The notes beneath the pieces are model-generated. The model saw only the letters and a list, made by a program, of their open reading frames with translations. It was not told where the DNA came from and did no database searches. From the NCBI GenBank assembly GCA_964507325.1, contig CAZDQL010000073.1, forward strand, positions 1 through 32,824: DNA of 32,824 nt. Reading direction: 5' to 3'. The DNA is from CAZDQL01 sp964507325 (GTDB taxonomy: Bacteria; Planctomycetota; UBA1135; GCA-002686595). The position numbers were made by a program, and so were the translations under genes. Of the stretch, positions 7,660 through 17,615 are shown in pieces. Within the stretch, counting starts at the first letter, position 1. The number at the start of each line of letters is the position of its first letter.

Positions 7660-8496
7660 ATGTCGAACTCCTACCGCGATCCGTACGACGGCGGCGGCGG
7701 CATGCCCCAGTTCGCCTTGCCGCGGCTGACGCCGATGGTCAAGCGGCTGATGCTGGTGACGGCGATCGCCTTCGGGGTGCAGGTGCTGCTCTACTTCACT
7801 CCGGTGGCGACCGGCCTGGAGCGCTTCCTGGGTCTCGATCCCGCCTGGTGGCGGCGCGTCTACGCGCCCCTCTGGCAGCTCGTGACCTACGCCTTCCTGC
7901 ACAGCGTCGTCGATCCGTTCCACATCCTGTGGAACATGCTGCTGCTCTTCTTCTTCGGCACCATGCTGGAGGCGATCATCGGCAGCCGGCGCTTCCTGGT
8001 GACCTACGTGGCGGCGCTCCTCTGCGGTGGGCTCCTGCACCTGGTGGCCGAGCTGGTCCTGGGCACCTCCCACTACGCGATCGGAGCCTCCGGGGCGGTG
8101 CTCGGCGTCCTGGTGGCGGCGGCGGTGCTGCGGCCCAACACCCAGGTCCTGGTGCTCTTCATCCCCGTCAAGCTGAAGTGGCTGGCGATCGGGATCGTGG
8201 CCCTCGACGCCTACGTGCAGGCGATCGCCCTCAAGAACCCCATGGCGGCGGACCGCACGGCCCACTTCGTCCACCTGGGCGGGGCCGCGTGGGGGTTCCT
8301 CTCCGCGCGCCGCGGGTGGATCCACGCCGATCCGATCGCCCTGTGGCGCGCCCGGCGCGCCGAGGCGGACGTGGTGCGGCGCGAGGAGCAGGAACTGGAG
8401 ATGGACTCCCTCCTGGAGAAGATCCACCGCGAGGGGCTGAGCTCCCTGTCCCGCCGGGAGAGGGAGTTCCTGAAACGTATGTCCAAGCGCCAGTAG
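7660..8496 (+). CDS. Rhomboid family intramembrane serine protease
   Basis: 278 residues with about six hydrophobic helices. The catalytic serine is in G-A-S-G-A (S144) and the catalytic histidine in A-H-F-V-H-L-G-G (H205). H88 and N92 in H-I-L-W-N-M match the conserved oxyanion-hole helix of rhomboids. The residues needed for proteolysis are therefore present. The N-terminus is a short Gly-rich cytoplasmic stretch, and the C-terminal 60 residues are charged and probably cytoplasmic. Substrates cannot be predicted. It starts 15 nt after folD and may share its transcript, although a functional link is not evident. Confidence 0.9.
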   Translation: MSNSYRDPYDGGGGMPQFALPRLTPMVKRLMLVTAIAFGVQVLLYFTPVATGLERFLGLDPAWWRRVYAPLWQLVTYAFLHSVVDPFHILWNMLLLFFFGTMLEAIIGSRRFLVTYVAALLCGGLLHLVAELVLGTSHYAIGASGAVLGVLVAAAVLRPNTQVLVLFIPVKLKWLAIGIVALDAYVQAIALKNPMAADRTAHFVHLGGAAWGFLSARRGWIHADPIALWRARRAEADVVRREEQELEMDSLLEKIHREGLSSLSRREREFLKRMSKRQ

Positions 8497-8527
8497 GCGC
8501 ACGATCGGGGCGCGTGGGTTGAAGGCG

Positions 8528-8558
8528 CCCTCCCCTGGGTCCAAGGGACCGTAGAGGG
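8528..8558 (+). terminator. Possible stem-loop terminator after the rhomboid gene
   Basis: GGTCC-AAG-GGACC (8538-8550) forms a perfect inner stem, flanked by CCCTC (8528-8532) and GAGGG (8554-8558), which can extend it. No T-run follows. It lies 32 nt after the rhomboid stop and before the next gene, where a terminator would be expected. Confidence 0.3.
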
Positions 8559-8595
8559 GGCTCCCTGCCCGTACCCGCTCGGCTCGGCACGGTGC

Positions 8596-8601
8596 TAGAC
8601 T
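8596..8601 (+). promoter_or_regulatory. Candidate -10 box (TAGACT)
   Basis: TAGACT lies 32 nt before the ATG at 8634 in the 137-nt gap after the rhomboid gene. It resembles TAnnnT hexamers before several other genes in the window. No convincing -35 hexamer is visible at the usual distance. Confidence 0.3.
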
Positions 8602-8633
8602 CCCCTCGTCGCCCCTTTCGGAGTCTCAGAGCC

Positions 8634-10649
8634 ATGAAGTCCACGCTGCTCACCGCCACCCTGATCCTCCTGCCGGTTTCCCTCGTCGATGCCGCGCCCT
8701 CCCCCGCGGCCGTCGTCTGGGAGGACGAGCAGGCGGCCTTCCGCAAGGCCTTCGAAACGGCGATGACGATCGGCGCCAAGGCGGAGATGAAGCAGCTGGT
8801 GGCCAAGCAGACCGATCAGGCCTGCTACTGGATCATCGAGACCGCGGAGCTCCTCGGCACCGCGCCCAACGACGCCCTGGCTGAGCGTATGACCGCCCTC
8901 AGCGAGGCCTGGAGGTCGTCGATAGGGACCGACTTCCCCACCAAGATGGAGACCTTCTTCTCCCTGATGAAGCCCACCATCAAGCGCGATCGCACGAACT
9001 GGCGGAAGGAGTACGACAAGCAGGTCACCGCGTACTTCAAGAACCTGGAGGAGAAGGACGATCCGACCTTCGCCCAGGTCGGAGCTCGGCTGGAGCTCCT
9101 GGCCAAGCAGTTCACCTCGATCGGCGATTACTTCTACGCCTCACAGTGCTGGAGCTTCGTGGGCCACTGCTTCGACGAGACGTTGCGTGGCAAGCAGGCC
9201 GACCTGGACAAAGCCGCCGAGGCCTTCATCAGTTGCATAGAGACGCGGGACAAGATCGGGCTCAAGGACCGCCTCTACCTCAGCACCAAGCCGCGCATCG
9301 AACAGCTCGTGGGGCTGGGGTTCGGGCCGGGGGCCGCGGGCGCGGCGGGGGCCAAGACCGGACCCGAGCCCACCGGCGCGGTGATCAACGCCGCCATGAC
9401 CTTCGAGCTGGTCGAGGAGATCGACCCCGGTGTGCGACCGAGCTACTACCTGGACGAGCTCTACTCGATGTGGGCCACGATCACCCTCTACGAGAAGGAC
9501 GGTGATCCCGTGGCGGTCCCGCGCGTCAAGGACGCTCCGCAGGTGCAGCGCGTCGGAGCCGCCAAGGCGATGGTCGACGAGGACCTCGACGGCGAGGGAG
9601 ACGTGGAGGTGCCCCTCAGGGGGCGCTTGGAGCCGATCGTGTTCGAGATCGGCGAGGGGGAGGCGCGGCGCAAGATGGCCATCCTGGGGGTCACCGGGGT
9701 CCAGAAGGACATCTACAACGGCGTCGAGCTCAACCTGGAGCCCACGCAGGGGATGGTGAACCTCTACTTCGCAGCCGGCGGCTCCATGGTGGGGGAGATC
9801 GCCGGGACGCGGATCCAGGTCATCGACGACGACTTGGACGGCGTCTACGGCAGCGTGCCCCAGGCCTGGGGCCAGGTGGGCTTGACCAAGGACCACTACC
9901 AGCCGGAGATCGACACCATTTGGATTGAGGGCGAGAAGCGCGCCCGCCCCTGGAGCGAGTACCAGCAGATCGACGGCCAGTGGTATCGCCTGGAGATCGA
10001 GCACGGTGGCAAGAGCATCAAGGCCACCCCCCTCGACCTGCCGACCGGGATCCTCAAGCTCAAGACCAAGGGCCCCAAGCCGGATCACGTCATCGTCAAG
10101 GGTACGAACGACTACGAGAACACCCTCTTCGACCTGGTCGGCGCCAAGGAGGTCGAGGTCCCCATCGGACGCTGGCAGCTGTACTTCGGGATCGTCTCGA
10201 AGGGCAAGAAGCGCCAGCGCATGAAGGCCCTCATGATCGCCGGAGAGGACACCCCGCACTGGGACATCATGAATCCCGGCGACGAGGGGGTGGTCGAGGT
10301 GGGGGCGCCCTACGGCTTCGACTTCGAGATCGAGCTCAAGGAGGACTCCATCCGCGTGATCGGCCAGAGCGTGTGCATCACCGGCAAGTCGGATGAGCGC
10401 TACGAGCGCATCTGGGGCGCCGTGCCGAGACCCAGCGTCAGCTACCGGGCGGCGGGGTCGAAGCGGGGCAGCAAGCCCAAGACGATGCCCGCGGTCCTGG
10501 CGCCCGAGCCGGTCTACGAGGACTGGGCCGCGGCCTGGTTCCCGCTGGACCTGGAGATCCCGAAGCGGGCCAAGGAAGACGTGGTCGAGTTGCAGCTCAC
10601 GGAGAAGAAGAACAAGCTCTTCGGCAAGATCACCTCGGTCTGGAAGTAG
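8634..10649 (+). CDS. Large exported protein with Asp-rich calcium-type loops, function unknown
   Basis: 671 residues. A signal peptide (M-K-S-T, hydrophobic core, likely cleavage after about residue 20 at V-D-A) predicts export. The first 200 residues look helical and charged. The rest is rich in beta-type segments and has two similar loops of the pattern D-x-D-L-D-G-x-x-[GD] near residues 314 and 397, resembling EF-hand or thrombospondin-3-type calcium loops. Each is followed by short segments ending in P-x-x-x-G. The C-terminus is basic. I do not recognise a family; similar loop proteins are common in planctomycete secretomes (general knowledge). The gene stands alone between the rhomboid gene and serS. 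Confidence 0.8.
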   Translation: MKSTLLTATLILLPVSLVDAAPSPAAVVWEDEQAAFRKAFETAMTIGAKAEMKQLVAKQTDQACYWIIETAELLGTAPNDALAERMTALSEAWRSSIGTDFPTKMETFFSLMKPTIKRDRTNWRKEYDKQVTAYFKNLEEKDDPTFAQVGARLELLAKQFTSIGDYFYASQCWSFVGHCFDETLRGKQADLDKAAEAFISCIETRDKIGLKDRLYLSTKPRIEQLVGLGFGPGAAGAAGAKTGPEPTGAVINAAMTFELVEEIDPGVRPSYYLDELYSMWATITLYEKDGDPVAVPRVKDAPQVQRVGAAKAMVDEDLDGEGDVEVPLRGRLEPIVFEIGEGEARRKMAILGVTGVQKDIYNGVELNLEPTQGMVNLYFAAGGSMVGEIAGTRIQVIDDDLDGVYGSVPQAWGQVGLTKDHYQPEIDTIWIEGEKRARPWSEYQQIDGQWYRLEIEHGGKSIKATPLDLPTGILKLKTKGPKPDHVIVKGTNDYENTLFDLVGAKEVEVPIGRWQLYFGIVSKGKKRQRMKALMIAGEDTPHWDIMNPGDEGVVEVGAPYGFDFEIELKEDSIRVIGQSVCITGKSDERYERIWGAVPRPSVSYRAAGSKRGSKPKTMPAVLAPEPVYEDWAAAWFPLDLEIPKRAKEDVVELQLTEKKNKLFGKITSVWK

Positions 10650-10656
10650 CTTCCGC

Positions 10657-10662
10657 TACCCT
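10657..10662 (+). promoter_or_regulatory. Candidate -10 box (TACCCT) for serS
   Basis: TACCCT lies 41 nt before the serS GTG in the 54-nt gap after the preceding gene. It matches the TAnnnT pattern seen before other genes here. No clear -35 is visible, and the expected -35 position falls within the upstream coding sequence. Confidence 0.25.
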
Positions 10663-10703
10663 TCCCGTCCCCGTCCTGCTCGGGGTACCCCTGGAGTCAT
10701 GCC

Positions 10704-11975
10704 GTGCTCGACCTGAAGTACATCCGCGCCCATCCGGACGAGGTGCAAGCGGGAGCGCGCCTCAAGCACATGCCCTGCGACGTCGACCGCATCCTCGAGC
10801 TCGACGCGCGCAACCGAGCGCTCAAGCAGGAGATCGACGAGAAGCGTCGAGCCCAGAACGCCGCCAGCAAGGAGATCGGTCGGGCCGCGCCGGAGGAGCG
10901 CGGCGCCCTGGGGGCGGCGCTCAAGGCCTCCAAGGCCGAGCTCAAGGCGGCGGAGGAGAGCCAGGCCGCCCTGGACAGGGAGCTCGACGAGCTCCTGCTC
11001 CTGGTGCCCAACGTCCCCGCCGCCGAGGTCCCCGAGGGGGTCGACGATCAGGACAACGTGGTGCTGCACGAGGTCGGCCAACCGCCCAGCTTCGATTTCG
11101 AGTTCAAGAGCCACATCGAGCTCGGCGAGCTGCACGGCTGGCTCGACATCGAGCGCGGCGCACGCCTGGCGGGCTCGCGCAACTACGTCCTGCGCGGCGA
11201 TCTGAGCCTCCTGGAGGGGGCGGTGATGCGCCTGGCGTTGGACCGCATGGTCGCCCGCGGCTTCGAGCCCGTCTCCGTCCCCACCCTGGTGCGCACCCAG
11301 ACGATGGTGGGCACCGGCTACTTCCCCGGCGGCGAGGACCAGGCCTACCGCTGCGACGAGCGCGACGACCTGTGCCTGGTGGGCACCGCCGAGGTGCCGT
11401 TGACCGCCCTGCACCAGGGGGAGATCCTCGAGGCGGACGTGCTGCCGCTGCGCTTCGTGGCGCTCTCTCCCTGCTACCGGCGCGAGGCGGGGACCTACGG
11501 CAAGGACACCAAGGGGCTCTACCGCGTCCACCAGTTCCTGAAGGTCGAGCAGGTGGTGATCGACGTGGCCGACGAGGAGCGCAGCCTGGAGCACCACCAA
11601 GCGATCCTCGCCAACGCCGAGGACCTGCTCCAGGAGCTGGAGCTGCCCTACCGCGTGGTCAACGTCTGCGGCGGCGACCTGGGCCAGCCCCAGGTGCAGA
11701 AGTTCGACATCGAGACCTGGATGCCGTCGCGCGAGAGCTACGGGGAGACGCACTCCGCGTCGCGCTTCCACGACTTCCAGGCGCGCCGTCTGGGCCTGCG
11801 CTACCGCGGCGAGGACGGCAAGGTGCACCACTGCCACACCTTGAACAACACCGTGGCGGCTTCGACGCGCATGCTGATCGCGCTGCTCGAGAACCACCAG
11901 CGCGCCGACGGCAGCGTCCACCTGCCCGAGGCGCTGCGCCCCTACATGGGTGGACGGGCGGCGCTGCCGGGCTAG
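10704..11975 (+). CDS. serS: Seryl-tRNA synthetase
   Basis: 423 residues, the usual SerRS length. It charges tRNA-Ser (and tRNA-Sec) with serine in the cytoplasm. The N-terminus M-L-D-L-K-Y-I-R is canonical and decides the GTG start at 10704; the ATG at 10699 is out of frame and soon stops. Residues of about 25-105 are a charged coiled-coil arm rich in Lys/Glu/Ala. The class II core follows, with motif 2 (P-C-Y-R-R-E-A-G, then G-L-Y-R-V-H-Q-F) near residues 255-280 and motif 3 (T-L-N-N-T-x-x-A-x-x-R) near 380. The gene ends in a TAG located in the left arm of a long inverted repeat. Confidence 0.96.
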   Translation: MLDLKYIRAHPDEVQAGARLKHMPCDVDRILELDARNRALKQEIDEKRRAQNAASKEIGRAAPEERGALGAALKASKAELKAAEESQAALDRELDELLLLVPNVPAAEVPEGVDDQDNVVLHEVGQPPSFDFEFKSHIELGELHGWLDIERGARLAGSRNYVLRGDLSLLEGAVMRLALDRMVARGFEPVSVPTLVRTQTMVGTGYFPGGEDQAYRCDERDDLCLVGTAEVPLTALHQGEILEADVLPLRFVALSPCYRREAGTYGKDTKGLYRVHQFLKVEQVVIDVADEERSLEHHQAILANAEDLLQELELPYRVVNVCGGDLGQPQVQKFDIETWMPSRESYGETHSASRFHDFQARRLGLRYRGEDGKVHHCHTLNNTVAASTRMLIALLENHQRADGSVHLPEALRPYMGGRAALPG

Positions 11976-12070
11976 ATGGCGTAGGGGGGCGCCTCCAGAG
12001 CACGGCGTACGTTGGTGGAGTCAGACCTTCACCTGCGTCGCCATGGAGGACGCCCCCCTATGCCATCTAG
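11972..12070. repeat. Long imperfect inverted repeat between convergent serS and gspJ
   Basis: The left arm (11972-11997) and right arm (12044-12070) are inverted copies matching at all but one substitution and one inserted base. The inner 46 nt continue the pairing imperfectly: the GGCG-containing stretch at about 12004-12018 faces its near-complement at about 12027-12043. The TAG stop of serS and the TAG stop of gspJ are both inside the arms, in CTAGATGGC and its mirror image. It could act as a bidirectional terminator, though it is far longer than usual and lacks a T-tract. A small palindromic mobile repeat is the alternative. Confidence 0.8.
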
Positions 12071-12972
12071 CGATCCACCTCGGAGAGTCCGCTGCCGCTG
12101 GAGCCGGAACCGCCGCCGCCAGCCGCGCCGCCCACGGTGGTGTCCCCTTCGCCCTCACCCGCGCCGGGCCCCTCCTGGGCGCTGCCACTCCCCTGCGTGC
12201 TGCCTGGGATCGTCAGGCGCGGGATCTCCGCCTGCGCCACCCTGAGCGACTCCGGCAGGCGCACGATCCGCTCGTAGGTGATGCGCTGCTTGTCCAGGAT
12301 CAAGGTCTCCTGCAGGAGGCGCGGCTCGAGCTCGAGCACCAGGGTGATGCGCAGGTAGGCGGGCAGCCCCTGGGAGTCGGGGTCGTTGGGATCCGTCCCC
12401 CACTCGTCGACGGGATCGGATTCCTCCCCCTGCTCGGCGTAGACCTGGATGTCGAAGCCCCGCACCCGGTCGTGCAGGAAGACGTAGCGGCCCCCCGAGT
12501 GCGGCTCGGCGTCGATGCCGTAGCCCTCGCGGCGGTAGATCTCCAGGAAGTCGTCGTTGTTCGGGTTGGTGCGCAGGCAGTAGCCGACCTCGTTGATGTC
12601 GGCGCGCAGGCCGCGCTCCCCCTCGACCGTCCAGATCAGGCTGTCGGTGGTGGTCAGGAAGTCGATGCGATCGGCGTCTTCCCCGCCGATGACCATGTTC
12701 TCGACGCGCAGGTGCTGTTCCAGGGGGATGGCGGTGGTGTGAACCCCGCGCAGATCGCGTTCGATCAGGTCGAGGATCGCCGGACCCGCCAGGTACATCT
12801 CCTGCACGTTGTGGACGAAGTCGCGCGAGTAGCGCACCGAGGTCAGGATCTGGCTGATGCCGGCCAGCATCAGACCCACGATCAGGAGCGTCACCACGAT
12901 CTCGATGATGGTGAAGCCCCCCCGGGCGGCCCGGGTGGTGGAGACGCGCAGGTGCTCAACCACCGCCACCAC
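12067..12972 (-). CDS. gspJ: Type II secretion minor pseudopilin GspJ-like
   Basis: 301 residues. A type IV prepilin leader ends at G19, followed by F-T-I-I-E (E24, the conserved Glu +5) and a hydrophobic helix. The large C-terminal domain and its position as last gene of the operon, after gspI, fit GspJ, a minor pseudopilin at the tip of the type II secretion pseudopilus. The extreme C-terminus, from about residue 265, is low-complexity Gly/Ser/Glu-rich. The start is one of several GTG codons (12972, 12969, 12963); the first is given and overlaps the gspI end by 17 nt. Identity as J rather than another minor pilin rests partly on gene order. Confidence 0.78.
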   Translation of the reverse strand: MVAVVEHLRVSTTRAARGGFTIIEIVVTLLIVGLMLAGISQILTSVRYSRDFVHNVQEMYLAGPAILDLIERDLRGVHTTAIPLEQHLRVENMVIGGEDADRIDFLTTTDSLIWTVEGERGLRADINEVGYCLRTNPNNDDFLEIYRREGYGIDAEPHSGGRYVFLHDRVRGFDIQVYAEQGEESDPVDEWGTDPNDPDSQGLPAYLRITLVLELEPRLLQETLILDKQRITYERIVRLPESLRVAQAEIPRLTIPGSTQGSGSAQEGPGAGEGEGDTTVGGAAGGGGSGSSGSGLSEVDR

Positions 12973-13561
12973 CCTCCGTGCTGGAACCCCCGGATCCGCT
13001 GGGGGCGTCCGTGGAGCCCGCGCCCTCCACCTCTTCCACCTCCTCCTCGCCGTACACCTGCTCCCAGGGGATCCAGCGCTCCAAGGTCAGCTCGCTGGGG
13101 AGGTCCTGGTACCGGGGATAGGTGACCTTGATGCGCACCTTCTCGAAGGGCTCGGTGACCGTCTCCTCCTCCTCGTCGGCGTAGGGGTCGTCCAGGTCGG
13201 CTTCGCGCTCCTCCTCCAGCCGGCGCCGGTTCTCCCAGGTGTCGAAGGGGGCGTCGGGATCGTCCTCGGCCAGGTCCGCGAAGGCCTCGTCGCCGACGAC
13301 CAGCTCCCAGTAGAAGTCCGGGAAGTCGCGCTCGGCGTAGTCCCCCGAGCGGGTGAACTCGATCTCGTCGATCCACAGCCCCGCCTCGATCTCCGCCAGG
13401 GTGGTGATCGCCAGCTCGCGCGCGATCTTCTGATCGCGCGTGTGGGCCGCGGTGGACTTCGAGCCCTGCAGGGCCTGCAGCACCGCGGAGAGGGCCAGAC
13501 CCACCACCACGATGGTGATGGCGGCCTCGGCCAGGGTGAACCCGGCCCGCGTTGACGGCAT
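12956..13561 (-). CDS. gspI: Type II secretion minor pseudopilin GspI-like
   Basis: 201 residues from ATG 13561; an in-frame TTG at 13573 overlapping the gspH stop is an alternative start. The leader M-P-S-T-R-A-G is followed by F-T-L-A-E (F8, E12) and a hydrophobic helix typical of pseudopilins. The body includes a very acidic segment near residues 110-150 and a C-terminal Gly/Ser tail ending in six glycines. The usual GspI is about 120-130 residues, so this one is extended. Assignment to GspI comes from position between gspH and gspJ; the I-J-K minor pilins form the tip complex. Confidence 0.72.
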   Translation of the reverse strand: MPSTRAGFTLAEAAITIVVVGLALSAVLQALQGSKSTAAHTRDQKIARELAITTLAEIEAGLWIDEIEFTRSGDYAERDFPDFYWELVVGDEAFADLAEDDPDAPFDTWENRRRLEEEREADLDDPYADEEEETVTEPFEKVRIKVTYPRYQDLPSELTLERWIPWEQVYGEEEVEEVEGAGSTDAPSGSGGSSTEGGGGG

Positions 13562-13569
13562 GGAGCGAC

Positions 13570-14160
13570 TCAATCGAAGTCCCCGTCGTCCGGTATCTCG
13601 CGCAAGTAGAACCCCTCGTGTAGGCGGATCAACCCGGTCAGCGCCAGGACCTCCACCGTGAAGACCTGGTTGTGCTTGGGCTGGCTCAGGATGACCGTGT
13701 GGTCCGAGGCGGCGCCCAAGGGATCGAAGCGCACGAAGACCTGCCCCTCGCTGAATTCCTCCCCGGCGATGATCACCTGCTCGAGCTCGACCCCCGGCTT
13801 GAGGGCTCTCCAGTTGGTGTAGTAGCGCTGCTGCTCGTCGTCGGGATCGTCCGAGGTGACGATGCTGCCCCCGTCGATGCGGAAGGGGGTGCCGATGCGG
13901 TAGCGCTCGAAGTCCAGGTCGTAGATCAGGCGAAACTCCATCGAGCGCGAGATCGCCTCGGCGCGCGCGCTGCGCAGTGCCGCCGACAGGTTGCGTACGC
14001 TGGTGTTCAGGCGCTCGCCGGGCACCAGCGCCTCGAGGCTCACGGTGACCGCGGCGGAGGCCAACCCGATGATGGCCACCACCAGGATCAGCTCGACCAT
14101 CGTGAACCCGAGGGCGTCCCCGCGGGGGGGTGGCGAGAAGTGCGTGTGCGCCGGCGTCAT
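13570..14160 (-). CDS. gspH: Type II secretion minor pseudopilin GspH-like
   Basis: 196 residues. An 18-residue leader ends in G-D-A-L-G before F-T-M-V-E (F19, E23) and a hydrophobic helix. The S-V-R-N-L-S-A-A-L-R-S-A-R-A-E-A segment near residues 56-71 is the typical GspH/FimT helix, in which small minor pilins carry an S-A-R-x-E-A motif. The gene begins 15 nt after gspG. GspH is a minor pseudopilin of the periplasmic pseudopilus. The internal frame is intact and the codon use is like that of its neighbours. Confidence 0.82.
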   Translation of the reverse strand: MTPAHTHFSPPPRGDALGFTMVELILVVAIIGLASAAVTVSLEALVPGERLNTSVRNLSAALRSARAEAISRSMEFRLIYDLDFERYRIGTPFRIDGGSIVTSDDPDDEQQRYYTNWRALKPGVELEQVIIAGEEFSEGQVFVRFDPLGAASDHTVILSQPKHNQVFTVEVLALTGLIRLHEGFYLREIPDDGDFD

Positions 14161-14175
14161 CAGCCGCTTGCAGAC

Positions 14176-14601
14176 CTACTCCTCAAGCAGGTCCCAGTTG
14201 CTGTAGTCGAGGTTGTCCCCGACGCCGCCGACGATTCCATCCTGTCCCAGGGTGTAGACGCGATAGGGTTCGCTGCCGCTGGGTGGATCGTACTGGTACT
14301 CGTTGCCCCAAGGGTCCTTGGGCACGCTCCGGCCCTTCAGGTAGGTGTACCCGTTGGGGTCGGGAGTGACCAGCTCCTCGAGGGTGTCGGGCGGCCGAGA
14401 CTTGTTCTTCATCGTGTAGATCTCGATCGCCGAGTCAATGGCGCTCAGGTCCGACTTGACCTTGGCCAACTTGGCGGTGCCGAAGATGGCACCCGCGTTG
14501 GTGGCGACCAGGGTCGCCAGGAGCCCGAGGATCACGATGACCACCATCAGCTCAGCCAGGGTGAATCCCTGCCGCCGGCGTCCGTCGCGTTGGGTTTTCA
14601 T
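14176..14601 (-). CDS. gspG: Type II secretion major pseudopilin GspG
   Basis: 141 residues, the standard GspG length. Leader M-K-T-Q-R-D-G-R-R-R-Q-G is cut before F13-T-L-A-E (E17) by prepilin peptidase, leaving a methylated N-terminal helix. The C-terminal half has the GspG fingerprint: D-P-W-G-N-E-Y near residue 100, then Y-x-x-G-Q-D-G, corresponding to the calcium-binding loop of major pseudopilins. It polymerises into the periplasmic piston that pushes substrates through GspD. The start ATG 14601 has a GAGGA about 9 nt upstream. No prepilin peptidase (gspO) is in the window. Confidence 0.93.
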   Translation of the reverse strand: MKTQRDGRRRQGFTLAELMVVIVILGLLATLVATNAGAIFGTAKLAKVKSDLSAIDSAIEIYTMKNKSRPPDTLEELVTPDPNGYTYLKGRSVPKDPWGNEYQYDPPSGSEPYRVYTLGQDGIVGGVGDNLDYSNWDLLEE

Positions 14602-14612
14602 TGCGCTAGTCC

Positions 14613-15881
14613 TCAAAGTTGTCCGATCTGCAGGATCGGTTGGATGATGGCGAAGACGATGTAGCCCACCACGACCGCCAAGCAGACGATCATCAGGGGT
14701 TCGAGCAGAGCCGTCAGTCGCTCGGTGACCACGTCGATCTCTTCGTCGTAGGCGTCGGCGATGCGATCCAGCATCTGCTCCAACTCGCCGGACTGCTCCC
14801 CGACGGCCACCATGTAGCCTACTACGGTGGGGAAGGCCCCGCTGGCCTTCATGGGGGTGGCCAGATCGGTGCCCTCCAGGACGCGCACGCGGATCAGTCC
14901 GGTGGCGTCGGCGATGACCCTGTTGCCCACCACGTTCTCGGTGATCTCGAGCCCCTGGATCACCGGCACCCCCGACTGCAGCAGGGTCGAGAGGGTGCGC
15001 GTGAAGCGACCCACGGCCGCCTTGCGCAGGAGCTCTCCCAGGATCGGTACGCGCAGGAGCGTGCGGTCGATACGCAACGCCCCGGCGGGGTAGTTCTTGT
15101 GGACGCGCTCCAGGATGAAGGAGAGGGCGCCGATCGAGAGGAAGATCACCCACCAGTAGAGCTGGAAGAACTCCGAGACCGCCACCAGGAGCTGGGTCGA
15201 GGAAGGCAGGGTCTTGCCCTGGTCCATCAGCATGCCGGTGATCTCCGGCACCACCTTGGTCATCAGCACCGTGACCACCACCAGGCCGATGGCGACCATC
15301 ATCAGGGGGTACATCAGGGCCCCCATGATCTTGCGGCGCAGCCCACGCTGGCTCTGCATGTAGTCCGCGACGCGGCTCAGCACCACGTCCAGATTGCCCG
15401 CCGCCTGGCCGGCGCGGACCATGTTGACGTACAGCTCGCTGAACCAGCCGGGGTGCTGCTCCAGGGCATCCGCCAGGTTGTGGCCCTGCTGGATGCGCTC
15501 GCGGATCTCGCGGAACATCGTCTCCACCCGGCGGTTCTCCGCCTGGTCGACGATCGCCCCCAGGGCCTCCGCCAGGGCGATCCCGGAGCCGAGCAGGGTG
15601 GCGAGCTGGCGCGTCACCCCGGCCACGATCTCGTTCTCGCGGGCGCGGGGGCCGACCTGCGCGGCGCGCCGGGCGGCGATGCGCGCGATGAGACCGTCGC
15701 GCTGCCGCTTGCCCCTCTCCTTGCGCTTCACCCTCCGACCGCCGCGCGTCTCGTGCAGCTTGCTGACCAGGAGGTCCTCGCGCCGGAGCTTCCTGCGCGC
15801 GTCCCGCTCGGTGTCGGCGTCGACCACCCCGGTCTGCGTTCCGCCGCCGGGAGCGAAGGCCTTGTACTCGTAGATGGGCAT
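14613..15881 (-). CDS. gspF: Type II secretion inner-membrane platform protein GspF
   Basis: 422 residues. The start M-P-I-Y-E-Y-K-A-F is typical of GspF/PilC. Two T2SSF helical cytoplasmic domains flank transmembrane segments: the first domain is about residues 75-200 with a helix near 210-235, and the second about 280-395 with a final helix near 395-415. P-L-M-M-V near residue 190 and the second-domain E-x-S-G-x-L-x-x-M-L (near 370) are characteristic. A Lys/Arg-rich stretch lies at 40-65. It forms the platform turned by the GspE ATPase. The start follows the gspE stop by 9 nt. Confidence 0.93.
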   Translation of the reverse strand: MPIYEYKAFAPGGGTQTGVVDADTERDARRKLRREDLLVSKLHETRGGRRVKRKERGKRQRDGLIARIAARRAAQVGPRARENEIVAGVTRQLATLLGSGIALAEALGAIVDQAENRRVETMFREIRERIQQGHNLADALEQHPGWFSELYVNMVRAGQAAGNLDVVLSRVADYMQSQRGLRRKIMGALMYPLMMVAIGLVVVTVLMTKVVPEITGMLMDQGKTLPSSTQLLVAVSEFFQLYWWVIFLSIGALSFILERVHKNYPAGALRIDRTLLRVPILGELLRKAAVGRFTRTLSTLLQSGVPVIQGLEITENVVGNRVIADATGLIRVRVLEGTDLATPMKASGAFPTVVGYMVAVGEQSGELEQMLDRIADAYDEEIDVVTERLTALLEPLMIVCLAVVVGYIVFAIIQPILQIGQL

Positions 15882-15890
15882 GGGCAGCCG

Positions 15891-17597
<1,707 letters not shown>

Positions 17598-17615
17598 GGG
17601 GTTGCTCCTCGTCGA

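Noticed and set aside
13562..13573. TTG 13573 as the gspI start
   Set aside because: An ATG at 13561 gives a normal short prepilin leader; the TTG overlapping the gspH stop remains possible but is less likely.
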